From Massilia forsythiae (GTDB taxonomy: Bacteria; Pseudomonadota; Gammaproteobacteria; Burkholderiales; Burkholderiaceae_D), in contig NZ_CP051685.1 of assembly GCF_012849555.1 (NCBI RefSeq), forward strand, positions 372,001-436,000: a stretch of DNA of 64,000 nt. Reading direction: 5' to 3'. Each line of letters opens with the position of its first letter. Position 1 is the stretch's first letter. A model generated the notes under the pieces. It saw nothing but the letters and a program-made list of their open reading frames with translations, had not been told where the DNA came from and made no database searches. The position numbers and the translations under genes were made by a program. Below, piece by piece: positions 54,261 through 63,913 of this stretch.

Positions 54261-56009
54261 TCAGAATTCTTCCCAGTCGCCGCCCACGGTTTCCGGTACG
54301 CGCGCTGCAGCGGGTTTGACTGCGGCAGGTTTGAACGCAGCCGGCTTGCCGAGCGCCGGTTTCACGGCAGACGCGGTGACCGGGGGGCGCTTCAGCGGCG
54401 CCGCCGATGTGGCCGGCACTAGGACCACGGCCGGCGCCGGCAGCGCGGCAGCGCTCGACGGCGCTCCATCCAGCTTGAATACCGCCACCGCCTGCGCCAG
54501 GCGCACCGCCTGCGCCTGCATCGCATCCGCCGCCGCCGCGGCCTCTTCGACCAGCGCCGCGTTCTGCTGGGTCACCGTGTCCATCTGGGTCACGGATTCG
54601 TTGATCTGTTCGATGCCGGCGGTCTGCTCCTGGCTGGCCGAGGTGATCTCGCCCAGGATGTCGGTCACGCGGCGTACGCTGTCGACGATTTCCTGCATCG
54701 TGTTGCCGGCATCCTGCACCAAGCGGCTGCCCGCTTCCACCTTGGCGCTGGAGTCGCCGATCAGCGCCTTGATTTCCCTGGCCGCCGTGGCCGAGCGCTG
54801 CGCCAGGTTGCGCACCTCGCCGGCCACCACCGCGAAGCCGCGGCCCTGCTCGCCGGCGCGCGCCGCTTCCACCGCCGCGTTCAGGGCCAGGATGTTGGTC
54901 TGGAAGGCGATGCCGTCGATGACGCCGATGATGTCGACGATCTTGCCGGACGCGGCGTGGATCTGCTGCATGGTGTCGACCACTTCGTGGATCACCTGGC
55001 CGCCGCGGGTGGCGACGCCGCTGGCGGTGTCGGCCAGCACGTTGGCCTGACGGGCATTGTCGGCATTCTGGCGCACGGTCGAGGTCAGTTCTTCCATCGA
55101 CGACGCGGTCTCTTCGAGCGAACCGGCCTGCTGTTCGGTGCGTGTCGACAGGTCCTGGTTGCCGGCCGCGACTTCCCTGGAAGCCAGCGCGATGGCGTCG
55201 GTGCCGCTGCGCACGGTGGTCACGGTGGCGGCCAGGTTGTCGTTCATGACTTTCAAGGCGTGCAGCAGTTGCGCGACCTCGCAGCAGCCCTGCACGTCGA
55301 TTTTTTCGCTCAGGTCGCCCGCGGCCACCGCGTTGGCGACGTCGAGCGCCAGGCGCACCGGCCGGGTGATCGAGCGCGAGATCCACCAGGCCAGCGCACA
55401 GGCCGCGGCCACGATTGCCAGGCCCAGGCCGACGGTCAGCGTGCACGTTTCGCTGAAGATGCGTTCCGCCGCCGCCGCCGTTTCGCTGCTGAGCTCCTTC
55501 TGCATCTCGATCTGCTGGGTGATCGCGTCGCGGTACGGCTGCATGATCGGGCGCAGCACGGTGATGATGAATTGCTTGGCGCCGGCTTCGTCGCCGGCCT
55601 TGACCAGCGCGATCAATCGATCCTGCGCCTGGACGAAACGGGTGTTCAATTCCTGCTGCCGGTGCAGCAGGTCGCGCCCGCGCTGGCTTTCCAGTTCCTT
55701 GTCCATGCCCGCCAACAAGCCCTCGATCTCCTTGCGCGACGACATGATTTTATCCATCTGCCTGCCGCGGTCGGCATCGTCGTCGGCCAGCATCAGGTTG
55801 CGCATCGCCAGGGAAATGTCGTTCACCTCGTTCAGGGTGCGGCTCGCCATCTCGATACGCGGCAGGCGCTTGTGCACGATCTCGTCGGTGCCTGCGTTGA
55901 TGCGGCCGAGCATCGCCGTGCCCTGCCCGACCATGAATACCAGCGCCACGCACAGCGCCCCGAAGCCGACGCCCAAGCGCGTGCCGATCTTGAAATCCTT
56001 CATTGCCAT
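54261..56009 (-). CDS. methyl-accepting chemotaxis protein
   Basis: A 582-residue chemoreceptor. A first membrane helix at about 10-32, a four-helix-bundle sensor in the periplasm, a second helix near 190-210, HAMP, then the signalling hairpin with [33 protein letters not shown]. Methylation-type helices flank it. The C-terminus ends WEEF, resembling the NWETF tether for CheR/CheB. GGAGAAG precedes the ATG. Ligand unknown. Confidence 0.92.
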   Translation of the reverse strand: MAMKDFKIGTRLGVGFGALCVALVFMVGQGTAMLGRINAGTDEIVHKRLPRIEMASRTLNEVNDISLAMRNLMLADDDADRGRQMDKIMSSRKEIEGLLAGMDKELESQRGRDLLHRQQELNTRFVQAQDRLIALVKAGDEAGAKQFIITVLRPIMQPYRDAITQQIEMQKELSSETAAAAERIFSETCTLTVGLGLAIVAAACALAWWISRSITRPVRLALDVANAVAAGDLSEKIDVQGCCEVAQLLHALKVMNDNLAATVTTVRSGTDAIALASREVAAGNQDLSTRTEQQAGSLEETASSMEELTSTVRQNADNARQANVLADTASGVATRGGQVIHEVVDTMQQIHAASGKIVDIIGVIDGIAFQTNILALNAAVEAARAGEQGRGFAVVAGEVRNLAQRSATAAREIKALIGDSSAKVEAGSRLVQDAGNTMQEIVDSVRRVTDILGEITSASQEQTAGIEQINESVTQMDTVTQQNAALVEEAAAAADAMQAQAVRLAQAVAVFKLDGAPSSAAALPAPAVVLVPATSAAPLKRPPVTASAVKPALGKPAAFKPAAVKPAAARVPETVGGDWEEF

Positions 56010-56334
56010 GTTCTTCTCCGTACGTCATTCCCGTATCGAACCACAGCGACTGTTCGATATTTTTCCATAAGGAAAGATTACCGCCAAACATGAGTAAAAG
56101 TCGATAGAAACGAAAGAATCAGCAGCGAAATTTATTCATTGCGAGTGATCCAAGCAACATACTTGCGCTGAAATACTCTGCTTTTTTTCTGAACTTCCAT
56201 AGGAAAAGCCATCTGCCTAGGGGCTTCACCGCGTGCAATCAAGGCAACCGAACAAATTCGGTAAATTCGGAATACGTATTAGGCAAAAAAAAGCTATACC
56301 GACTTAAATTCGGTATTTTTTTCGCAAGCACCGA
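56010..56334. other. AT-rich gap between chemoreceptor and LysR gene
   Basis: It holds the chemoreceptor promoter region (not precisely placed) and the bidirectional terminator at 56284-56322. A TTCGGTA motif recurs in the half nearest the LysR gene (56253-56275). No coding signal is seen. Confidence 0.6.
56284..56322. terminator. bidirectional intrinsic terminator after the LysR gene
   Basis: Stem ATACCGA (56296-56302) / TCGGTAT (56310-56316), loop of seven. A run of T follows on the plus strand, and a run of A lies before it (T on the minus strand), so it can stop transcription of the LysR gene. Confidence 0.75.
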
Positions 56335-57276
56335 TCAATACATTTCCTTGGCAGCGGCGCGCACCGCCCGCAGCAGCAGGTCGGCGCCAGGCGACAGCAA
56401 GTGGTCGCGCTGGCGGATGATGCCGAACGCATCCATCTTGCACGGCAGCTCGATCGGCAGGATGCGCATCACGTTCAGCGACGCGTAGTACTGCGCCACC
56501 TCGAGCGGCATCACGTGCAGCGAATCGGTCTGCTGCAACAGGGCCGTGATCACCAGCATGGCCGTGGTATCGACCACGTTGGCCGGCGGTTCCAGCCCGG
56601 AACGGCGGAACATCATGTCGAAGCGGTAGCGCAGGATGCTGCCGTGCGGCGGCACGATCCAGGGCAAGGGCACGATGTCCTTGAGTTCCAGGCCCTTGTT
56701 GTCCAGCAGCGGATGGCCGGGGCGCACCACCGCGCAGGCCGGCTCCTCGGTCAATTCCTCGTAGATCAGGCCGGTGGTGTCGATGGTGTCGAAGATGCGC
56801 CCGATCATGAAGTCGAGCGTGCCGTGCTGCAGCTTGTCGAGCAGGACGTTGCTGGTTTCCAGCTGGATGCCGATGCGCAGCAGCGGCGCCTCTTCCTTCA
56901 CCCGCGCCACCGCGCGCGGCAGCAGGGTCATCGCCGGCGTCATGATGACGCCGACCTCGACCTGCCCGGTCAGGCCGGCCTTCAGGGTCACGATGTCGTC
57001 GTGCGCCAGCGCCAGGCTCGTCAGGGCCATGCGCGCGTGGCGGATCATGGTCTCGCCGTAGATGGTCGGTTCCATGCCGCGCGGCAAGCGCTCGAACAGT
57101 TTGACGTCGAGCATCTCCTCCAAGTCCTTGATCTGCTTGGAGGCGGCCGGCTGCGTCATGTGCAGTTCGTCCGCGGCGCGGTGGATGTTGCGGTAGTCGT
57201 CGAGGGCGATCAGCAGCAGCAGCTGGCGCGTCTTGAGGCGCGCCTTGAGAAACCAGTTCGGGTTGGTCGTGTCCAT
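56335..57276 (-). CDS. LysR-type regulator, GbpR-like
   Basis: A 313-residue regulator. The N-terminal HTH is YRNIHRAADELHMTQPAASKQIKDLEEML. The effector domain (about 95-300) resembles galactose-binding-protein regulators of sugar uptake. It follows the GH43 gene by 68 bases on the same strand and probably controls the adjacent ytf-type transporter in response to a pentose or galactose. The start region holds a small dyad (ATGATTTAATCAT) that may be its own site. Confidence 0.88.
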   Translation of the reverse strand: MDTTNPNWFLKARLKTRQLLLLIALDDYRNIHRAADELHMTQPAASKQIKDLEEMLDVKLFERLPRGMEPTIYGETMIRHARMALTSLALAHDDIVTLKAGLTGQVEVGVIMTPAMTLLPRAVARVKEEAPLLRIGIQLETSNVLLDKLQHGTLDFMIGRIFDTIDTTGLIYEELTEEPACAVVRPGHPLLDNKGLELKDIVPLPWIVPPHGSILRYRFDMMFRRSGLEPPANVVDTTAMLVITALLQQTDSLHVMPLEVAQYYASLNVMRILPIELPCKMDAFGIIRQRDHLLSPGADLLLRAVRAAAKEMY

Positions 57277-57344
57277 GATTAAATCATATCAGTATCGATA
57301 TCGCTTCCATGGATGCTTTACCGAAGTTTAGATCGCTTATCGGC

Positions 57345-58298
57345 TTATCCCTTGCATCCCGGCGACGGATTGGCGGCCGGGCCCTGCCCGGTCTGCGCCA
57401 CCGGCAAGATCTTGCCGTCCGGACCGTAATGCAATTCCTCGACCGCCACCGAACGGCGGTATTCGCCGCCGGTGGGCAGTTTGCCGTTGTGGTAGAAGAT
57501 GTAGGACTTGCCGTTGAAGTCGACGATGGCCTGGTGGATGGTCTTGACGTTGCTGTTCTGTTCCATGATCACGCCGCCGAACGACCACGGCCCGGTGGCG
57601 CTCGGCCCGCTCATGTACACGGTCTCTTCCGGGAACTTGCGCGAGTACGACAGGTAATAGGTGCCCTTGTGCTTGTGCAGGTAGGAGGCCTCGGTGAAGG
57701 CTTCCAGGCCGACCGTGTGGATCGGGCCGTCCAGCTCGATCATGTTCGGCTTCAGCCTGGCGTATTTCATGACCGTGTTGCCCCAGTACAGATAGGCCTG
57801 GCCATCGTCGTCGACGAACACCGCCGGGTCGATGTCGTCCCAGGCGATCGGGGTCTCGTGGGTCATGTCGTTGGTGACCAGCGCCGTGCCGCGCGCGTCG
57901 ACGAAAGGACCGGTCGGGCTGTTCGACACGGCCACGCCGATCGCCTTGCCAGGGATGGTCTTGTGGTCGACGGTACCGTATAAATAGTATTTGCCGTTAC
58001 GCTTGGCGATGTCGCTGGCCCAGGCGTCGCGGCCAGCCCACTTGAACACGCTGTACGGCACCGGATCCGGATGGGCGGTCCAGTTCTGCATGTCGCAGCT
58101 GGAGAACACGCGCCACTCGTTCATCACGTAGTCTTTGCCGCCTTCCTTGCCTTCGTCGTGGCCGACGTAGAGGTAGACGCGGCCGTTGTCGACCAGGGCG
58201 GCCGGGTCGGCGGTGAAGATTTTATTGGTGATCGGGTTGGCGGCCTGGGCCACGGCGGTGGCGGCGAGCAGGATGGCGGCGAGGCTTTGTTTGAGCAT
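57345..58298 (-). CDS. secreted glycoside hydrolase family 43
   Basis: A 317-residue five-bladed propeller enzyme with a Sec signal (cleavage after AQA-A, about 19). The catalytic base is Asp31 in TADPAALV. The modulating Asp is in DDIDPAVFVDDDG and the acid Glu is in FTEASYLHKH. It probably releases arabinose or a related sugar outside the cytoplasm, which the neighbouring transporter would take up. GGAGATCC precedes the ATG. A palindromic repeat separates it from yjfF. Confidence 0.88.
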   Translation of the reverse strand: MLKQSLAAILLAATAVAQAANPITNKIFTADPAALVDNGRVYLYVGHDEGKEGGKDYVMNEWRVFSSCDMQNWTAHPDPVPYSVFKWAGRDAWASDIAKRNGKYYLYGTVDHKTIPGKAIGVAVSNSPTGPFVDARGTALVTNDMTHETPIAWDDIDPAVFVDDDGQAYLYWGNTVMKYARLKPNMIELDGPIHTVGLEAFTEASYLHKHKGTYYLSYSRKFPEETVYMSGPSATGPWSFGGVIMEQNSNVKTIHQAIVDFNGKSYIFYHNGKLPTGGEYRRSVAVEELHYGPDGKILPVAQTGQGPAANPSPGCKG

Positions 58299-58360
58299 GG
58301 AGGATCTCCGGTTTTTATTTGTGGATGATTGATGCGGGCGTTATCGGGTGTCGCGACGTG

Positions 58361-58445
58361 AGCTTGGGTCCCCGCCTGCGCGGGGACGACGTTCTAGCGC
58401 AGACGCAAAAACACCGTCGTTCCCGCGCAGGCGGGAACCCAAGCT
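58361..58445. repeat. palindromic REP-like composite R6 (units in the opposite order)
   Basis: Units at 58361-58391 and 58415-58445 face each other the other way round from R1-R5, with only ~24 bp between. The right unit has TTCCCGC in place of TCCCCGC. Confidence 0.8.
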
Positions 58446-58508
58446 GACGGCACTGCGAATGGAGGAAGCGCGATATGCTAGCGTGGACCGAAGCATTGCC
58501 GTGCGACG

Positions 58509-59522
58509 CTACCTGCTCTTACCACCCATCACCCGCTGCACCACGCAAAACACGAACAGCAGCGCCCCGATCACGATCCTGGTCCACCACGAGCTGAGCG
58601 TCCCGTCGAACGCGATCAGCGTCTGGATCGCGCCCAGCACCAGCACGCCCGACAGCGCCCCGGCGATGTAGCCGTAGCCGCCGGTCAGCAGGGTGCCGCC
58701 GATGACCACCGCGGCGATCGCATCCAGTTCGGTGCCCTGGCCGTGCTGGCCGTAGCCGGACAGCATGTAGAACGCAAACAGCACGCCGCCCAGCGCCGCG
58801 CACAGGCCGCTCAGCGCATACACCAGCACCTTGGTGCGGCCGACGTCCAGGCCCATCATCGCGGCCGATTGCTCGTTGCCGCCGACCGCGTACACGGCGC
58901 GGCCGAAGGCGGTGTAGTGGGCCAGCCACACCGCCAGCAGCAGCACGGCCAGGGCGATCAACGCGCCCGGCGACAGGAAACCGCCCAGGAACGGCACCTG
59001 GGTCTGCGACACGGCGACGAAGAACGGCTGGTCGATGCTGATCGACTCGATGCTGATGAGGTAACAGAGTCCGCGCGCCAGGAACATGCCGGCCAGCGTG
59101 ACGATGAAGGGCTGCAGCTTGAACAGGTGGATGATCGCACCCTGGAAGGCGCCGAAGCAGGCGCCCATCAGCAGCACGCAGGCGATCGCCGCCGCCGGCG
59201 GCCAGTGCGCCGTCTGCAGCAGCCAGGCCGTGACCATGGTGGACAGCGCCAGCATCGAGCCGACCGACAGGTCGATGCCGCCGGACAGGATGACGAAACC
59301 CATGCCGATCGCCACCACCAGCAAGAAGGCGTTGTCGATCAGCAGGTTGAACGCCACCTGTTCGGACAGGAAGCCGGGATACACGGCGCCGCCGATGCCG
59401 AGCATGGCCAGCAGCAGCGCCACGGTCACCATCGACGTGAACCAGGGCGCGCCGGAGATCTTCCTGAAGCCGCCGTCGCGCTTGGCGCCCGCAGCCAGGC
59501 CGGCGGAGATACCGCCGCTCAT
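58509..59522 (-). CDS. yjfF: sugar ABC transporter permease, YjfF type
   Basis: A 337-residue inner-membrane permease with about nine helices. GMGFVILSGGIDLSVGSMLAL and VIGGTLLTGGYG are typical of ribose/galactofuranose-type permeases. It overlaps the upstream permease gene by four bases (ATGA). It is the last of the four transporter genes. Confidence 0.88.
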   Translation of the reverse strand: MSGGISAGLAAGAKRDGGFRKISGAPWFTSMVTVALLLAMLGIGGAVYPGFLSEQVAFNLLIDNAFLLVVAIGMGFVILSGGIDLSVGSMLALSTMVTAWLLQTAHWPPAAAIACVLLMGACFGAFQGAIIHLFKLQPFIVTLAGMFLARGLCYLISIESISIDQPFFVAVSQTQVPFLGGFLSPGALIALAVLLLAVWLAHYTAFGRAVYAVGGNEQSAAMMGLDVGRTKVLVYALSGLCAALGGVLFAFYMLSGYGQHGQGTELDAIAAVVIGGTLLTGGYGYIAGALSGVLVLGAIQTLIAFDGTLSSWWTRIVIGALLFVFCVVQRVMGGKSR

Positions 59523-60577
59523 GCCGGCCTCCGCTTGGCACGCGCGATGAGTTGCTTGAATTCGCTCGACTGCGAAATGCAGACCACGAACACCACGATG
59601 GATTTGACGACCATGTTGACCTCGGGCGGCACGCCCAGCGAATAGATGGTGTACGTGAGCGTCTGGATGATCAGCGCGCCGATCATGCTGCCCACCAGGC
59701 TGAACCTGCCCCCGGCGAGCGAGGTGCCGCCCAGCGTGACCGCCAGGATCGCATCCAGCTCCAGCAGCAGGCCGGCATTGTTGGCATCCGCGCTCTTGAT
59801 GTTCGAGGTGACGAGCAGGCCCGCCAGGCCGGCGCAGAAGCTGCAGAACACATACGCGAACACCAGCAGCGTGGCCGTGCGCAGGCCGGCCAGGCGCGCC
59901 GCCACCGGGTTGATGCCGACCGACTGGATGAACAGGCCGAGCGCGGTCTTCTTCATCAGCAGCATGGTCACGGCGAACACCGCCGCCACCAGGTACACCG
60001 CGAACGGCAATCCGAACAGGTAGCCGCTGCCCATGAAGAAGAACGGCTGGTAGTAGACGGTGACGATCTGGCCGTCGGTCAGCAGCTGCGCCAGGCCGCG
60101 CCCGGCCACCATCAGGATCAGGGTGGCGACGATCGGCTGCAGCTTGATGCCGGCCACCAGCACGCCGTTCCACAGCCCGCACAGCAGCGCCACGCCGAGC
60201 GCGGCGCCCAGGGCCAATGGCATCGGGAGCATCGGGGTGGCGCCGCCGACCAGCATCGCCGCGACGGTGCCGGACAGCGCGACCACGGCGCCGACCGAGA
60301 TGTCGATGCCGCGCGTGGCGATCACCAGCGTCATGCCGAGCGCGGCGAGCATCAGCGGCGCCGCGCGGTTGAGGATGTCGACCAGCGCGCCGTACAGGTG
60401 GCCGTCCTTGACGTCGAGGCGCAAGAACCCGGGCACCAGCAGCGCGTCCAGCACCAGCAGCACGATCAATGCCGCGGCCGGGCGCAGCAGCGGATGCTGC
60501 AGCAGCAGCGCGCCGAGCGGCGTGCGCGCCGGTTCCGATGCCGCCACGGACGCCGGCGTTTTCACGGGTGCGTTCAT
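59519..60577 (-). CDS. ytfT: sugar ABC transporter permease, YtfT type
   Basis: A 352-residue inner-membrane permease with the signature GMTLVIATRGIDISVGAVVAL and a late VTLGGTSLAGGRF. It forms a heterodimer with the YjfF-type permease. GGAGGG precedes the ATG. Its start overlaps the ATPase gene stop by four bases. Confidence 0.88.
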   Translation of the reverse strand: MNAPVKTPASVAASEPARTPLGALLLQHPLLRPAAALIVLLVLDALLVPGFLRLDVKDGHLYGALVDILNRAAPLMLAALGMTLVIATRGIDISVGAVVALSGTVAAMLVGGATPMLPMPLALGAALGVALLCGLWNGVLVAGIKLQPIVATLILMVAGRGLAQLLTDGQIVTVYYQPFFFMGSGYLFGLPFAVYLVAAVFAVTMLLMKKTALGLFIQSVGINPVAARLAGLRTATLLVFAYVFCSFCAGLAGLLVTSNIKSADANNAGLLLELDAILAVTLGGTSLAGGRFSLVGSMIGALIIQTLTYTIYSLGVPPEVNMVVKSIVVFVVCISQSSEFKQLIARAKRRPA

Positions 60578-62139
60578 GCGCCCTCCCTCATGGTGTCTTG
60601 CGCGCTGTCGCCGGCACCTTCGCCGGCGATCGCGCGCAGCACCGAGCTTTCGTCGAGTTCGCCGCGCCGGTACTCGCCGCAAGCCTTGCGGTCGCGCATG
60701 ACGACCATGCGGTCGGCCACGCGCAGCACTTCCGGCAGCTCGGACGAAATGAACAGGATCGCCATGCCCTTGCGGCACAGCTTGCCGACGTAATCCATGA
60801 TTTCCTGCTTGGCGCGCACGTCGATGCCGCGCGTGGGTTCGTCGAGGATCATCAGGTTCGGCTCGGTGGCCAGCCAGCGCGCCAGCAGCACCTTTTGCTG
60901 GTTGCCGCCGGAGAGCGAACCGATCGGCGTCTCGATGCCGGCGGTCTTGATGCCCAGCCACTGCACGTAATCGCCGGCCAGCTGCTGCTGGCGCTTCAGC
61001 GGAATCGCGCGCCAGATGCCCTGGCGCGCCTGCAGCGCCAGGATCAGGTTCTCGCGCACCGACAGCGGCAGGATCGCGCCTTCGTGCTTGCGGTCTTCCG
61101 AGCAGAAGCCGACGCCCTGGGCGATGGCATCGCGCGGATTGGCGAAGGCGACTTGCCGGCCGCCGACCTCGATGCTGCCGGCGTCGGCCTTGTCGGCGCC
61201 GAACAGCAGGCGCGCAGTCTCGGTGCGGCCGGAACCGAGCAGGCCGGCCAGGCCGAGCAGCTCGCCGCGGTGCAGTTGCAGGTCGACCGGCGACAAGACG
61301 CCCTTGCGCGCGATGCCGCGCGCGGCCAGGAACACCTCGCCCTGCGCGCCCTCGTCCGCGGCCGTGGTCTGCGCCTGCGCTTCGAAGGCCGCATCCGCCG
61401 GCGCGCCGATCATCTTGTTCACCAGCGCCAGGCGCGACAGTTCGGCGCAGGCATACTCTCCCTCGCGCTCGCCGTTGCGCATCACCGAGATGCGGTCCGA
61501 GATGGCGTAGGTCTGGTCCAGGAAATGGGTCACGAACAGGATCGCCATGCCCTCGTCGCGCAGGCGGCGCAGCACGCCGAACAGGGTCTGCACCTCGGCC
61601 TCGTCCAGGCTGGACGTCGGTTCGTCGAGGATCAGCACGCGCGCCTCAGTATTCAGGGCGCGCGCGATGGCGACCATCTGCTGGATCGCCAGCGGATAAT
61701 CCGCCAGCGGCCGGCTCACGTCGACATCGATCTGCAGGCGTCTTAATAATTCACCGGCCTGGCGGCGCATGGCCTTCCAGTCGACCATGCCCCAACGGCG
61801 CGGATAGCGGCCGATGAAGATGTTTTCCGCGACCGACAAATTCGGGCACAGGTTCACTTCCTGATACACGGTGCTGATGCCGAGTTCCTGCGCATGCTGG
61901 GTCGAGCGCGGCTGGATCGCGGCGCCGTTCAGGCGGATGCTGCCGGCGTCCGGCTGGTAGACGCCGGTGAGCACCTTGATCAGCGTGGATTTGCCGGCGC
62001 CGTTCTGGCCCATCAGCGTGTGCACTTCGCCCGGGTACAGGCGCAGGCCGGCGTCCGACAGCGCCTTGACGCCGGGGAAGCCCATGTGGATGCCGGCGAC
62101 GTCGAGTACCGGCGCCGGTGCATTGCGGACGTCGACCAT
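60574..62139 (-). CDS. ytfR: sugar ABC transporter ATPase, YtfR type
   Basis: A 521-residue tandem ATPase. The first Walker A is GQNGAGKS (44-51) and first Walker B is LILDEPTSSLD; its signature motif is degenerate (YPLAIQQM). The second half keeps LSGGNQQK and LMILDEPTRGID but has a degenerate Walker A (GSGRTE), the normal state in this family. It energises uptake with the two permeases. Confidence 0.9.
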   Translation of the reverse strand: MVDVRNAPAPVLDVAGIHMGFPGVKALSDAGLRLYPGEVHTLMGQNGAGKSTLIKVLTGVYQPDAGSIRLNGAAIQPRSTQHAQELGISTVYQEVNLCPNLSVAENIFIGRYPRRWGMVDWKAMRRQAGELLRRLQIDVDVSRPLADYPLAIQQMVAIARALNTEARVLILDEPTSSLDEAEVQTLFGVLRRLRDEGMAILFVTHFLDQTYAISDRISVMRNGEREGEYACAELSRLALVNKMIGAPADAAFEAQAQTTAADEGAQGEVFLAARGIARKGVLSPVDLQLHRGELLGLAGLLGSGRTETARLLFGADKADAGSIEVGGRQVAFANPRDAIAQGVGFCSEDRKHEGAILPLSVRENLILALQARQGIWRAIPLKRQQQLAGDYVQWLGIKTAGIETPIGSLSGGNQQKVLLARWLATEPNLMILDEPTRGIDVRAKQEIMDYVGKLCRKGMAILFISSELPEVLRVADRMVVMRDRKACGEYRRGELDESSVLRAIAGEGAGDSAQDTMREGA

Positions 62140-62146
62140 GGCCGAC

Positions 62147-63121
62147 TCAGTACTTGCGGTTCGGGAATTCCTTGGCCGCGACTTCGGCCGGGAACACGCC
62201 TTCGTTGACCGTGATGCGCTGCGCCACCGGCTTGCCGGCGACGACTGCCTGCGCGGTCTGCATCAGCGTCGGGCCGAGCAGCGGATTGCACTCGATCGTC
62301 ACGTTCAGCTTGCCCTGCATCATGGCCTCGAAGGCGCCGCGCACGCCGTCGATCGAGACGATGACGATGTCCTTGCCCGGCTTCAAGCCGGCTTCCTCGA
62401 TCGCCTGGATGGCGCCGATCGCCATGTCGTCGTTGTGCGCGTACAGCACGTTGATGTTCTTGCCCTCGGATTTCAGGAAGGCTTCCATCACTTCCTTGCC
62501 CTTGGCGCGCGTAAAATCGCCGGTCTGCGAGCGGACGATCTTCAACTTCGGATCGGCGGCGATGACTTCCGCGAACCCCTTCTTGCGGTCATTGGCCGGG
62601 GCGGCGCCGGTGGTGCCCTGCAGTTCGACGATGTTCAGCTGCTTCCCCGGATTTTTCTTGGCGTAATCGACCAGCCAGCGCCCGGCGCGGCGGCCCTCTT
62701 CCACGAAATCGGAACCGATGAAGCTGACGTACAGCGACGGATCGCTGACCTTGACCGCGCGGTCGGTCAGGATCACGGGGATTTTTGCATTCTTGGCTTC
62801 ACGCAGCACGGTTTCCCAGCCGGTTTCGACCACCGGCGAAAAGGCGATCACGTCGACGCGCTGGGCGATGAAGGAGCGGATCGCCTTGACCTGGTTCGAT
62901 TGCTGCTGCTGGGCGTCGGCGAACTTGAGGTTGACGTTGGCCTTTTTGGCGGCGTCCTTGATGGACGCCGTATTCGCGCTGCGCCATTCGCTTTCGGCGC
63001 CGACCTGGGAAAAACCGATGGTGAGCGGCTTGGCCGCGAATGCCGTGCTGGCGGTGAATGCCTGACTTGCAACGCAGGCGAGCATGGCTGCGCCCAGGAA
63101 ATTCCTGCGGGTGAACGTCAT
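62147..63121 (-). CDS. ytfQ: sugar-binding protein, YtfQ type
   Basis: A 324-residue periplasmic protein of the pentose/hexose type I fold with a signal peptide (cleaved near AFA-A, about 29). TIGFSQVGAESEWR and AFSPVVETGWETVL closely follow the galactofuranose-binding YtfQ pattern. It is the first gene of the ytfQRT-yjfF operon; the ATPase gene starts seven bases after its stop. The substrate could be galactofuranose or arabinose. Confidence 0.9.
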   Translation of the reverse strand: MTFTRRNFLGAAMLACVASQAFTASTAFAAKPLTIGFSQVGAESEWRSANTASIKDAAKKANVNLKFADAQQQQSNQVKAIRSFIAQRVDVIAFSPVVETGWETVLREAKNAKIPVILTDRAVKVSDPSLYVSFIGSDFVEEGRRAGRWLVDYAKKNPGKQLNIVELQGTTGAAPANDRKKGFAEVIAADPKLKIVRSQTGDFTRAKGKEVMEAFLKSEGKNINVLYAHNDDMAIGAIQAIEEAGLKPGKDIVIVSIDGVRGAFEAMMQGKLNVTIECNPLLGPTLMQTAQAVVAGKPVAQRITVNEGVFPAEVAAKEFPNRKY

Positions 63122-63250
63122 CACTGTCTCCGGTATTGTTTTATTGCTCAATACTAGCGGCAAGTGACATATTCATCCAATCATTTTTTTGACCGTCTCG
63201 ATACTCGAAATGACATCATTTGCGTGTGTCGGCAACTCTGTGAACATGGG

Positions 63251-63745
63251 CTACTTCGCCAAGCGGCCGTCTTCCTTGAACATCATGTCGCCGGCCAGTT
63301 CGAAGGCGACGTCGGCGCCGCTGTCGCCGCGCGGGTTGGGCAAGCGGCGCAGGAAGCCGTCGCGCGGCTCGCGAGCACGCAGAGCAGCGCCCTTTTGCTG
63401 CAGCAGGGTGTTGGCAAGGCGCATGCGGATGATGAATTCATCGTTCTCGGCGCGTACCCACTTGCCGTTGATCTTTTCGCACAACATGTTGCGCTTCGGC
63501 GAAGGGCCGGATTCGCTTTTCACCTGGAAGCGCACCCAGAACGCATCCCTCTTGAGCGGCAAGCCGCGGTCGCCCAGGTTGGCGACGACCTGGATCTTGG
63601 CGTCGCTGGTCTTCCAGCGTTCGCTGTCGACGCAGGCCTGTTCCTTGGGCAGCAGGTTGACGGCCGCCTTGACCTTGTCGCAGGCGGACAAGGTAACGAC
63701 GGAAAACAGCGCCGGCAACAGCGCGAGGGAGAGCGTATTTTTCAT
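63251..63745 (-). CDS. small lipoprotein, unknown function
   Basis: A 164-residue protein with lipobox LSAC (Cys about 22). The mature part is mixed alpha/beta with few motifs (ACVDSERWKTSD, NMLCEKINGKWVRAENDEF). The ATG at 63745 is chosen; a longer frame upstream is only translated repeat sequence. No family recognised. Confidence 0.75.
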   Translation of the reverse strand: MKNTLSLALLPALFSVVTLSACDKVKAAVNLLPKEQACVDSERWKTSDAKIQVVANLGDRGLPLKRDAFWVRFQVKSESGPSPKRNMLCEKINGKWVRAENDEFIIRMRLANTLLQQKGAALRAREPRDGFLRRLPNPRGDSGADVAFELAGDMMFKEDGRLAK

Positions 63746-63786
63746 GGTGTCTGCGATGTCGCACGATGGTGCGAGGCTGCCGCAAG

Positions 63787-63913
63787 CGTCGTCCCCGCGT
63801 AGGCGGGGACCCATGCCGAGCACTAAAATCCGATATATCAAAAGCAAGCAGGGCGCTTCAAAGATACCAACTTCGGACACTCGGTATGGGTCCCCGCCTT
63901 CGCGGGGACGACG
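63787..63913. repeat. palindromic REP-like composite R7
   Basis: Inverted units at 63787-63816 and about 63884-63913. The left loop is GTAG and the right loop is the complement of GAAG. The interior shares a recognisable pattern with R5 (tcaaa/gaaa...gacACTC(A/G)G before the right unit). Confidence 0.82.

Noticed and set aside
63746..63880. N-terminal extension of the small lipoprotein gene
   Set aside because: The extra residues are only translated palindromic repeat; the lipoprotein signal begins at 63745.
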